DNA from: JBGPJM01 sp041485385
GTDB lineage: Bacteria > Planctomycetota > Phycisphaerae > Phycisphaerales > UBA1924
Length of the DNA stretch: 5,092 nucleotides
NCBI GenBank assembly: GCA_041485385.1
Contig: JBGPJM010000292.1
Span: 1 to 5,092 of the forward strand
Direction of reading: 5' to 3'
Every line of letters starts with the position of its first letter. The stretch's first letter is position 1. Both the position numbers and the translations under genes were made by a program. This document shows positions 1 through 5,092 of the stretch, piece by piece. The notes below the pieces were generated by a model, which did not search any database, was not told where the DNA came from, and saw only the letters and a program-made list of their open reading frames with translations.

Positions 1-279
1 CGTCGTCCTCGATCGCGCGGGCGAGGCTGTTTCAATCCGCCCCCCGGCGATCGCCGGGGGGAAACCCGATCACGCCGACGCCGAATGTCGCGGTGCTAAC
101 GTTTCAATCCGCCCCCCGGCGATCGCCGGGGGGAAACGGCCCTCACCCGGTCGGCCGTGGTCTCGATCTCGTTTCAATCCGCCCCCCGGCGATCGCCGGG
201 GGGAAACGGCGATCGTGTTGGGGTTGCCTGCTTCGGCCATTAGTTTCAATCCGCCCCCCGGCGATCGCCGGGGGGAAAC
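1..279 (-). CRISPR. Type I-C CRISPR array, leader-proximal part (4 repeats, 3 full spacers)
   Basis: Four identical 37-nt repeats lie at 29-65, 101-137, 171-207 and 243-279. The spacers are 66-100 (35 nt), 138-170 (33 nt) and 208-242 (35 nt). Bases 1-28 are an incomplete fourth spacer, so the array continues past the left edge and its trailer end is not visible. Read on the minus strand, in the direction of the cas genes, each repeat starts with GTTT, has a 22-nt perfect palindrome (C6, GGCGATCGCC, G6) and ends in CGGATTGAAAC. The GGATTGAAAC end is typical of I-C repeats. The leader is on the right, so the spacer at 208-242 is the newest. In the I-C family Cas5c cuts at the 3' base of the hairpin and leaves an 11-nt 5' handle. 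The 11 nt after the palindrome fit that exactly. The absence of any repeat degeneracy fits a leader-proximal, recently copied part of the array. Confidence 0.98.
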
Positions 280-285
280 GCTCCC

Positions 286-291
286 ATTCTA
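286..291 (-). promoter_or_regulatory. Possible -10 element of a leader promoter
   Basis: On the minus strand these bases read TAGAAT, matching five of six positions of the sigma70 consensus TATAAT. The hexamer ends 6 bp before the first repeat, so a start site at the normal distance would fall at the very beginning of that repeat. No convincing -35 lies 16-18 bp upstream (AAGCCA, CAAGCC or GCAAGC). It is a weak candidate, and the host promoter consensus is unknown. Confidence 0.22.
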
Positions 292-323
292 ACCACTGTC
301 CGGGCATTGGCTTGCGCCGCCAA

Positions 324-457
324 GGCCGCGAACCCCGCCCTCCGACGCCGATTGCCCGGTTCTTCACTTTTCAAAGAGCGCCCATCCTGCGCCCCCAGCT
401 TCACTTACGTCGTCTGCGAAACCCCCGTCACCGCGCGTCCGCTCCGGGTTCGCGGCC
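324..457. repeat. Perfect 12-bp inverted repeat in the leader
   Basis: GGCCGCGAACCC at 324-335 and its exact reverse complement GGGTTCGCGGCC at 446-457 are separated by 110 bp. The match stops at exactly 12 bp on both sides. The A/T-richer tract at 361-375 lies between the arms. The arms could be paired sites for a dimeric DNA-binding protein, or could pair in a long-range RNA or DNA fold. High GC content raises the chance of a random match, so function is not shown. Confidence 0.6.
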
Positions 458-480
458 ACTCTACGCCCCGCCCATCGGGC

Positions 481-771
481 CTACACGATCAGCGTCCCGC
501 TCAGGTCCGGCGGCTCCTTCACCCCGTGATGCTCCACCCGGCCCAACGCCGCCTGATCCAGAAAGTAGAACCTCAGCGAATCCTGCCCCGCATCAATCTC
601 CTTCAGCAGCCGGTCCCGCAGGATCGCCCACTCCTTCTGACCCATCGCGCACTCGAACACCGAGAACTGCACCCGCTTCCCATAGTCCTCGCACGCCTTG
701 GCCACACGCCGCAGCCGCTTCTGCCCCGGCTTGTCGACCGTGCTCACGTCGTAGGCGATCAAGACCACCAC
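481..771 (-). CDS. cas2: CRISPR-associated protein Cas2 (type I-C)
   Basis: Cas2 forms the central dimer of the Cas1-Cas2 integrase that inserts new spacers at the leader-repeat junction. The protein begins with the ferredoxin-like first strand and conserved aspartate (VVLIAYDVS). It continues with KRLRRVAKACEDYGKRVQ and SVFEC, the signature of I-C Cas2 proteins. Two GTG starts are possible. The one at 771 gives 96 aa, a common length in this subtype, and has GGAG (plus 780-783) eight bases upstream. The one at 780 gives 99 aa (MRAVVVLIAY), but the same GGAG overlaps that start codon, which makes it less likely. The gene follows the cas1 stop by 14 bp (5 bp with the longer start) and is probably translationally coupled to it. 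The stop is TAG; the leader and array follow. Confidence 0.96.
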   Translation of the reverse strand: MVVLIAYDVSTVDKPGQKRLRRVAKACEDYGKRVQFSVFECAMGQKEWAILRDRLLKEIDAGQDSLRFYFLDQAALGRVEHHGVKEPPDLSGTLIV

Positions 772-785
772 GGCGCGCACTCCGT

Positions 786-1820
786 CTACTTGAACAGCAC
801 CGGCACGTACCGATCGATCTCCCCCCGCAGATGGCGCGCCAGAATCCTCGCCTGCAGGAACGGGAACCGGCCGATCGGCGCCGTCTTCTCGACATACGGG
901 TGCTCCCGCCGCTCCTGCTTCCGCTCCTGATACGCCGCCACCACCCGCTTCCGCGCCGCCTCGGTCATCTCCACGGCTCCGCCGGGGCGCGTGACGAAGT
1001 CATCCGGCCCCAACTGCTTCCGGTTAATCATTGTCAGCGCCAGCCTGTCCGCCAGCGGCGCGCGGAACTCCTCCACCAGGTCCAGCGCCAGGGATGGGCG
1101 GCCCGGCCGGTCCGCGTGCAGAAAGCCCAGCGACGCATCAAGGCCCACGGCCGCAACCGCCGCGGCACAATCGTTGGTCACCATCCCGTACAGGAACGAG
1201 AGCAGCGCGTTCACCGGATCCGTCGGGGGCCTGCGTGACCGACCGTCGAAGCGCAGCTCCGCCGGGGCCTCCGGCGTCATCAGCGAGAAGTGCTCAAAGT
1301 ACAGCTTCGATGCCTCCCCCTCGCGCCCGCGGATCTCGTCCAGCGTCGCCCCCCGCTCCAGCCCGTCCAGCGATTGCCCCAGGGAGTCAGACGCACCCCG
1401 CAGCCGCTGGGCTTCCCCGTTCTCGGAGAGGTCGCGCGCCGACCTCAACAGGTTCTGCCGCTGGCTCTGAATCTTCCCCGCGACGATCGACCTCGCCAGC
1501 GCCAGGGCGAATGCGGCATCGTCCGCGCGCCGGTGGTGCGCTCGGCGCACCGCCACGCTCCCCGAACCCGGCGAATCCACTCGCGCCACCAGTCGCCCGT
1601 TCCCCGTCATGAAGCTCAGGGCGACACCCCGCTCGGCGCACAGCCCCATGAGCTGCGGGCTCGCCATCACCCGCCCGAAGCACACTACCCCTTCCAGCAT
1701 ATGGATCGGCACACGCAGCACCGCGGCCTTGTCCTTCTCCACCATCACCGTCTCGCCCTCCCGGTGCAGGTACGACCCCTCCGTCATTACGTACAGCGTG
1801 TTCAGTTGCACCTCATCCAC
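786..1820 (-). CDS. cas1: CRISPR-associated endonuclease/integrase Cas1 (type I-C)
   Basis: Cas1 is the metal-dependent integrase that joins prespacer 3' ends to the repeat during adaptation, working as dimers on a Cas2 core. The 344-aa protein is of normal length. It opens with VQLNTLYV, typical of I-C Cas1, followed by the beta-rich N-terminal domain. The helical C-terminal domain carries the active-site residues: E167 in REGEASKLYF, H235 in GFLHADRPGR, and D247/E250 in LALDLVEEFR. The ending IGRFPFLQARILARHLRGE is also typical. The start chosen is GTG at 1820, with GGGAG (plus 1828-1832) seven bases upstream. GTG at 1811 is a possible alternative (341 aa). The frame stays open far upstream into cas4, but that part shows no Cas1 similarity. 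A 41-bp gap separates it from the cas4 stop. All catalytic residues are present, so it should be active. Confidence 0.97.
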   Translation of the reverse strand: MDEVQLNTLYVMTEGSYLHREGETVMVEKDKAAVLRVPIHMLEGVVCFGRVMASPQLMGLCAERGVALSFMTGNGRLVARVDSPGSGSVAVRRAHHRRADDAAFALALARSIVAGKIQSQRQNLLRSARDLSENGEAQRLRGASDSLGQSLDGLERGATLDEIRGREGEASKLYFEHFSLMTPEAPAELRFDGRSRRPPTDPVNALLSFLYGMVTNDCAAAVAAVGLDASLGFLHADRPGRPSLALDLVEEFRAPLADRLALTMINRKQLGPDDFVTRPGGAVEMTEAARKRVVAAYQERKQERREHPYVEKTAPIGRFPFLQARILARHLRGEIDRYVPVLFK

Positions 1821-1861
1821 GGCATCGCTCCCGCGTCGCCGCCGCTCCGCGGCGCCGTTCC

Positions 1862-2572
1862 TCACCCCGCCACGTCGCCCGCCGAGAAGAGCGCCCGGTG
1901 CGCCCGCTCCAGCGACGCCCCCTCCCGCGTTAACTCCGGCATGCACAGCCCCCGCACCGAGCATCCATCGCATTGCGGCTTCAACACCGCCCGCGGCACG
2001 CGCCCGCCTTCCAGCAGTCCCCGCACCCGCTCGACGGTCTCCGCCGTCAACCGGCGCAGTTCCGTCGTGAACTCCACCTCGCGGCGCCGCCGCGTCTTCA
2101 CGTGGTAGACCGCGCCCCATCCAACCGCCCCTTCCGCCAGCCCCAGCATCTCCTCCAGGCACAAGCCCTGCGCGCACAGTTGGACGTCGTCGTTGTCCCA
2201 CTTCCGGCGCGCGCCCAGCTTGTAGTCCACCGGGACGACCTTGGATGGCCCGCCTGTCCGGCCCGGCTCTTCGCCGACGCCGCCCGGCTCCCAGTGAAAC
2301 TCCACGATGTCCGCCCTCCCCACCAGCCCCAGCCTCCGCGACCACAGCGGGATCGCCCGCTCCACCCGCACAAGGTCCCCGAGCCCGTCGAGGTATTGCC
2401 GGTACCCCGCATCGTCCGCCGCCCGGTGCGCCAGCGTCCCGGAGACCGTGCTCGCCGTTGCCTCCCACAAACCCTCCACCCTGTGCAGTCCGCACCGGCG
2501 AGGGCAGTAGAGAAAGTCGTTGAGCGCGGCGATGGGGACCGGCTCGGCGTCGCGCTCACCTACCCAGCCCAC
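1862..2572 (-). CDS. cas4: CRISPR-associated exonuclease Cas4 (RecB-like, Fe-S)
   Basis: Cas4 is a RecB-family nuclease with an iron-sulfur cluster. In I-C systems it associates with Cas1-Cas2 and processes prespacers so that those with the correct PAM are integrated in the right orientation. The 236-aa protein shows C23 in FLYCPRRC and H49 in SGTLAHRAADDA. It has D88 in LVGRADIVEF, the D-x-K pair D116/K118 in PVDYKLG, the QLCAQGLCLEEM helix (Q131), and the C-terminal cluster C201, C204 and C210. Together with C23 these give the expected four Fe-S cysteines. Residues about 95-111 (rich in G, E and P) look like a loop insertion between the second and third nuclease motifs. The start is GTG at 2572, inside the end of cas7 (13-bp overlap), with GGAGAGGGG at plus 2581-2589. 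This suggests translational coupling. The nuclease should be active. Confidence 0.96.
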   Translation of the reverse strand: MGWVGERDAEPVPIAALNDFLYCPRRCGLHRVEGLWEATASTVSGTLAHRAADDAGYRQYLDGLGDLVRVERAIPLWSRRLGLVGRADIVEFHWEPGGVGEEPGRTGGPSKVVPVDYKLGARRKWDNDDVQLCAQGLCLEEMLGLAEGAVGWGAVYHVKTRRRREVEFTTELRRLTAETVERVRGLLEGGRVPRAVLKPQCDGCSVRGLCMPELTREGASLERAHRALFSAGDVAG

Positions 2573-3537
2573 GGGAAGTACCCCTCTCCGATATCGGTGT
2601 TGGTCAGGTCGCGGTACGAAACGCCAGTCGGCAAGTCGTTCACGATCTTGATCGCACCCGCGTAGTCCTTGAACGACCGCGGCGCCGCCTCCGGCCCGAG
2701 CGCATCGGTCCGGACCATGTCGAATAGCCGGTGTGCCGGGGCGCGCCCCAGCGCCGAATCGTGCTGGAAGACGTGCAGCCCGCGGACCGCCATCAGCCCG
2801 CGCGCCGCCGAGCGGTCGTCCTCGAACATGCGCTGCACCGCCCGGAAGAACACCGCCAGGTCCTGGTATGTGAATCCAGTGTCCTTCGCCAGGTTCGCGC
2901 TCACGAACCCGTGCGCGCGGTACAGCCCGTAGGGCACCGTGTTCTTGCGCCCCATCGTTCCCGTAATGAACCCATCCTTCGCCGTCTGCTTCTCCGCATC
3001 ATCAACCGTCGTCACACTCTTGCGCGTGATCGCAACCTCCAGTGGCATGATCGGGTCGAGCGATCGCGCGAACGTGAACTGGACCGGTCCCCGCACCTGC
3101 CCGCAGTTGAACTCCCCGGTTGAGAGCACCGCTCCGAAGGCGCGCACGTCGAAGAAGTTCCGGCACATCCAACCTCGCGCCTTCATCGCGTCCGAGACCT
3201 TCTCCGCGCCCTTCTTCTTCTTGAACGCCTCCTTGTCGATCCCCGCCTTCGCGAAGCCGTCCTCCATCAGCAGGTTCAAGACCCGCTTCTCGTACACCGC
3301 GTCCTGGGTCTGGAAGAACAGGTTGTAGCCGGGCTGCTCCTCCTTCAGCGCCGCCACCGAGTTGCGGACCTTTCGCTTGATGCACCCATCGGTCACCATC
3401 CCCTGCAGCGTCTGGGGGTCCAGCCGCGGCATGTTCCCGGCGTCCGGGTCGCCGTTGGGATTGCCGTCGGTCACATCAAAGAGCAGCACGAAGTCGTACC
3501 GTCGGTCAACGATTTCGCTAGTCGCGGTGGCGGGCAT
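2560..3537 (-). CDS. cas7: Cascade backbone protein Cas7 (Csd2 family, type I-C)
   Basis: Cas7c (Csd2) is the RRM-fold backbone subunit that polymerises along the crRNA spacer in the I-C Cascade complex and holds it for target pairing. Family signatures are clear: FVLLFDVTDGNPNGDPDAGN at residues 16-35, then MPRLDPQT, and VTDGCIKRKVRN at 48-59. The first-third NFFDVRAFGAVLSTG and RGPVQFTFARSLDPI segments follow, and later GLHVFQHDSALGRAPAHRLFD. The 325-aa length is at or slightly above the usual family range. The ATG at 3537 has AAAGGA (plus 3546-3551) eight bases upstream. The gene starts 36 bp after the cas8c stop, and its last 13 bp overlap the cas4 start. It is intact; nothing suggests loss of function. 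Confidence 0.97.
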   Translation of the reverse strand: MPATATSEIVDRRYDFVLLFDVTDGNPNGDPDAGNMPRLDPQTLQGMVTDGCIKRKVRNSVAALKEEQPGYNLFFQTQDAVYEKRVLNLLMEDGFAKAGIDKEAFKKKKGAEKVSDAMKARGWMCRNFFDVRAFGAVLSTGEFNCGQVRGPVQFTFARSLDPIMPLEVAITRKSVTTVDDAEKQTAKDGFITGTMGRKNTVPYGLYRAHGFVSANLAKDTGFTYQDLAVFFRAVQRMFEDDRSAARGLMAVRGLHVFQHDSALGRAPAHRLFDMVRTDALGPEAAPRSFKDYAGAIKIVNDLPTGVSYRDLTNTDIGEGYFPWAG

Positions 3538-3573
3538 GTTTTCGATCCTTTGTTCACGTCGCTTGAGGTCGTT

Positions 3574-3975
3574 TCAGTTCGTAGCGATGGCGCCCGCCGC
3601 GGCCTTTCGATCGGCGCTCTGCTTCCGGTACTCCGCGCGCTGGTGATAGAACCCCAAGCCGAATCGCCCCTGGTCCCGGAGCGACAGTTGCAGCGGGAAC
3701 GCCTGGAGACGGGCGCTCATTTCTTCGATCTGCTTTCGAAGGTTCTCCGCCATCCCCGGTTTCTCCGAGTCCAGTTTGCTCAGATGCTGCTGGGCGGACT
3801 TGAACAGTCGCGGGAAGACCGTTGCCGGCGCTGTGCTCGCCGTCCCGTAGAACCGGTCGATCACGCTCGCGTTCACATCGCCCAGCGCGCCCCATTGCAG
3901 CCGCTCGAAAACCGACAGAAGCCGCCCGCACACATAGGCCGCATCGCTCCGGGTGGCGTCCAGATTCTCGCTCAT
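3574..3975 (-). CDS. cas11c: Predicted Cas11c small subunit from an internal start inside cas8c
   Basis: Type I-C systems are known to make a small Cascade subunit, Cas11c, by internal translation initiation in the 3' part of cas8c. Here an in-frame ATG at 3975 is preceded by ACGGAGGGACTC, a near-ideal Shine-Dalgarno (GGAGG) five bases from the start. The product would be 133 aa, beginning MSENLDATRSDAAYVCGRLL and ending GAIATN. It is predicted to be mostly helical, with a basic tail (RAEYRKQSADRK), and lies close to the size reported for Cas11c. In related Cas8c proteins the equivalent region is the xxGRLfaVxE helix, seen here as CGRLLSVFERLQ. An earlier in-frame ATG at 4038 has GGAG only three bases upstream and is a weaker alternative (154 aa). 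The signal is seen directly; expression is inferred from the family. Confidence 0.78.
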   Translation of the reverse strand: MSENLDATRSDAAYVCGRLLSVFERLQWGALGDVNASVIDRFYGTASTAPATVFPRLFKSAQQHLSKLDSEKPGMAENLRKQIEEMSARLQAFPLQLSLRDQGRFGLGFYHQRAEYRKQSADRKAAAGAIATN

Positions 3976-5092
3976 GAGTCCCTCCGTTTCGCCGTTCACC
4001 CTCGCCTCTCGATTCATGCAGAGGCGAATGAGCCCCATCCGCTCCTGACGGAAGCCCTTAGCGCCCTCGGCCCGCAGTCGCCCCAGACACGCCGCCAGAA
4101 CGCTCCCCGGCAGCGGCTGATTCTTCAGCGCCGCCATGATCAATCGCACGGGCACGTGCGGCGCGACCTCGTCCGATACCCGTGCCGTGCTCGCGCTCAG
4201 CCGCCCAAGCGGAAACGCCCCCGTCGTATCACCCGTGAACTCATCCACAATCCGCATGTCCTCAAACCAGGCCGCGAGGTTCCTCTGCGCCTCCGACAGC
4301 GGTTCTTCCAAATAGTCCCGCACGATCACCCGTGCCGCGTTCCCGGAGAGCGCCAGGCAGTAGAAGTCCCTTGTATCCACGCCGGCGACAGGCCGGCCCG
4401 CCCACGCACTTTCCATCAGCTTCGCCACCGAGTCGGGTGTGGGCTCGTTGAGCAAGTCCGCCACGTCCCATACGATGTTCTCACGTGTCCAGAAAAGGAA
4501 CGTTGTGCGTCTATCCGGCCCACCATGTTCTGGGCGTCTGCCGACGATGACTTTTGCGCGTCGTGCCCCATCGGGTCCAGGGCGTTCATCGATCAACTCC
4601 TGAAGTGCGCGACAGTACCCGTCGGCCGCTCGGTACCCGATCGATGCGTTCGCCGCGCCATCGAGCAGATAGCTCATGAACGCCGGCTTGTCGTTCGAGA
4701 CCACAGCGGCGCCCATCGTCGAGCCGCCCGGCAGTCTGCTGATCGAAAGAGAATGCGTCGTCGCGATTGGCCCGTATTCGCCGGTGATCTGGCAGAGCCC
4801 CTTGGGCCCAGCGTCCATTCGCTCCTGCTGTCTCCGCGCGAAGTACCCCCGGAACCACTCTTTCACCTCCGGTAGCTCGACGATCCGTCGCCCTTCATCG
4901 TCGCGGCACGCCAACGTGCATCGGTGGCCCTTGCCCAGGTCCTTTGGGTCGATGAACGCCGCCGCCTTTGCGCTGACCGTTGCATCGCTCGCCAGAAGAT
5001 CCCCGAGTGCGGCCGCGCCCCGGAGCGACGCATTCCCCGTTTCCTCCGCGGCCTCCTTCATCTGGTGCCAGAACGTCGCCCGGCTTGCCGCC
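3574..5092 (-). CDS. cas8c: Cascade large subunit Cas8c (Csd1 family), 5' end beyond the window
   Basis: Cas8c (Csd1) is the large Cascade subunit that recognises the PAM and helps open target DNA. About 505 residues are visible. The frame is open to the right edge (ASRATFWHQ before the first visible Met at 5061), so that Met is not the true start. Csd1 proteins are usually around 570-610 aa, so roughly 70-100 N-terminal residues are missing. Diagnostic segments are IVELPEVKEWFRGYF, then GLCQITGEYGPIATTHS, LPGGSTMGAAVVSNDKPAF and ANASIGYRAADGYCRALQ, which match the conserved Csd1 block around its C-x(2)-TG motif and invariant G-x(3)-GA. The C-terminal helical part (from about 3975 down) corresponds to the small-subunit-like domain and carries its own start signal. 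The stop is TGA at 3574-3576. cas7 follows 36 bp later. Confidence 0.94.
   Translation of the reverse strand, partial: AASRATFWHQMKEAAEETGNASLRGAAALGDLLASDATVSAKAAAFIDPKDLGKGHRCTLACRDDEGRRIVELPEVKEWFRGYFARRQQERMDAGPKGLCQITGEYGPIATTHSLSISRLPGGSTMGAAVVSNDKPAFMSYLLDGAANASIGYRAADGYCRALQELIDERPGPDGARRAKVIVGRRPEHGGPDRRTTFLFWTRENIVWDVADLLNEPTPDSVAKLMESAWAGRPVAGVDTRDFYCLALSGNAARVIVRDYLEEPLSEAQRNLAAWFEDMRIVDEFTGDTTGAFPLGRLSASTARVSDEVAPHVPVRLIMAALKNQPLPGSVLAACLGRLRAEGAKGFRQERMGLIRLCMNREARVNGETEGLMSENLDATRSDAAYVCGRLLSVFERLQWGALGDVNASVIDRFYGTASTAPATVFPRLFKSAQQHLSKLDSEKPGMAENLRKQIEEMSARLQAFPLQLSLRDQGRFGLGFYHQRAEYRKQSADRKAAAGAIATN
3978..3987 (-). promoter_or_regulatory. Internal ribosome binding site for Cas11c
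   Basis: On the minus strand these bases cover GGAGGG with its immediate flanks, within codons for Thr-Glu-Gly of Cas8c, followed closely by ATG at 3975. Its spacing and strength match or exceed the ribosome binding sites before cas7, cas4, cas1 and cas2. That makes a chance occurrence inside the coding sequence less likely. Confidence 0.7.

Larger units (their letters stand above)
280..480 (-). promoter_or_regulatory. CRISPR leader between cas2 and the array
   Basis: This 201-bp stretch separates the cas2 stop codon from the first repeat and has no credible gene. In the I-C arrangement it is the leader, which drives pre-crRNA transcription and directs Cas1-Cas2 to the first repeat. On the minus strand it holds an A/T-richer tract (TTTGAAAAGTGAAGA, plus 361-375) in otherwise GC-rich DNA. 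It also has a perfect 12-bp inverted repeat (324-335 and 446-457) and a small hairpin (TTGGC at 307-311, GCCAA at 319-323, 7-nt loop). A TAGAAT hexamer at 286-291, close to the first repeat, resembles a -10 element, but no good -35 is placed for it. No hairpin with a T-tract is seen after cas2, so transcription may read from the cas operon into the array. Assignment as leader rests on position; the promoter is uncertain. Confidence 0.85.

Noticed and set aside
50..51. The repeat centre contains GCGATCGC, the octamer known as HIP1 in cyanobacteria.
   Set aside because: It is explained by the palindromic repeat stem. The rest of the window is not visibly enriched in the octamer, so it does not indicate a cyanobacterial host.
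307..323. Small hairpin (TTGGC / GCCAA, 7-nt loop) in the leader, considered as a terminator or IHF-like site.
   Set aside because: Only 5 bp of stem and no T-tract on either strand; too weak to name.
93..1238. Long plus-strand open frame through the array, leader, cas2 and cas1.
   Set aside because: It translates the CRISPR repeats and runs antisense to well-supported genes. Proline/arginine-rich product typical of the antisense of GC-rich genes.
1821..2495. The cas1 frame stays open far upstream, which would give a 569-aa protein overlapping most of cas4.
   Set aside because: The extra part is low-complexity G/A/R-rich sequence with no Cas1 similarity and overlaps an intact Cas4 in another frame. 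The Cas1 N-terminus (VQLNTLYV) and an SD place the start at 1820.
1290..2665. Plus-strand open frames opposite cas1 and cas4.
   Set aside because: Shadows of the minus-strand genes; GC-rich codon bias leaves few stops in these frames.
4036..4038. Alternative internal start (ATG at 4038) in cas8c for a 154-aa small subunit.
   Set aside because: Its GGAG is only three bases from the ATG, whereas the ATG at 3975 has a better SD at good spacing and a product size closer to known Cas11c.
3550..4875. 441-aa plus-strand open frame opposite cas8c.
   Set aside because: It is antisense to a clear Csd1 protein, has arginine/proline-rich composition and no recognisable motif or ribosome site.

Overview
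The window holds the downstream part of a type I-C (Dvulg) CRISPR-Cas locus from a GC-rich bacterium. Everything recognisable is on the minus strand. In transcription order it reads: cas8c (5' end cut off by the right edge), cas7, cas4, cas1, cas2, a leader of about 200 bp, and a CRISPR array that runs off the left edge. The order cas8c-cas7-cas4-cas1-cas2-array is the canonical I-C layout. In the usual I-C order cas3 and cas5 precede cas8c, so they would be expected beyond position 5092 and cannot be judged here.

Region by region (plus coordinates): 1-279 is a CRISPR array with four identical 37-nt repeats, three complete spacers (35, 33 and 35 nt) and one partial spacer. 280-480 is the leader, which contains a perfect 12-bp inverted repeat around an A/T-richer tract. 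481-771 is cas2, 786-1820 cas1, 1862-2572 cas4, 2560-3537 cas7 and 3574-5092 cas8c. A strong Shine-Dalgarno (GGAGG) and an ATG lie inside cas8c, in frame. They predict the separately translated small subunit Cas11c (133 aa, 3574-3975).

How the genes work together: Cas8c, Cas7 and Cas11c, with Cas5c presumably encoded upstream, form the crRNA-guided Cascade complex, and Cas3 would be recruited to degrade target DNA. Cas4, Cas1 and Cas2 acquire new spacers, with Cas4 selecting and trimming PAM-bearing prespacers. The genes are tightly packed: gaps of 36, 41 and 14 bp (the last with the preferred cas2 start) and a 13-bp overlap between cas7 and cas4. Recognisable ribosome binding sites precede cas7, cas4, cas1 and cas2. 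This points to one operon.

The host cannot be named from this sequence. High GC, GTG starts and SD-led translation fit many GC-rich bacteria; a planctomycete or proteobacterium would be plausible, but that is only a guess. The system belongs to a known subtype. The points worth a second look are the 37-nt repeat with a perfect 22-nt palindrome, the internal Cas11c start, the 12-bp leader inverted repeat, and a newest spacer that reads like the start of a gene.
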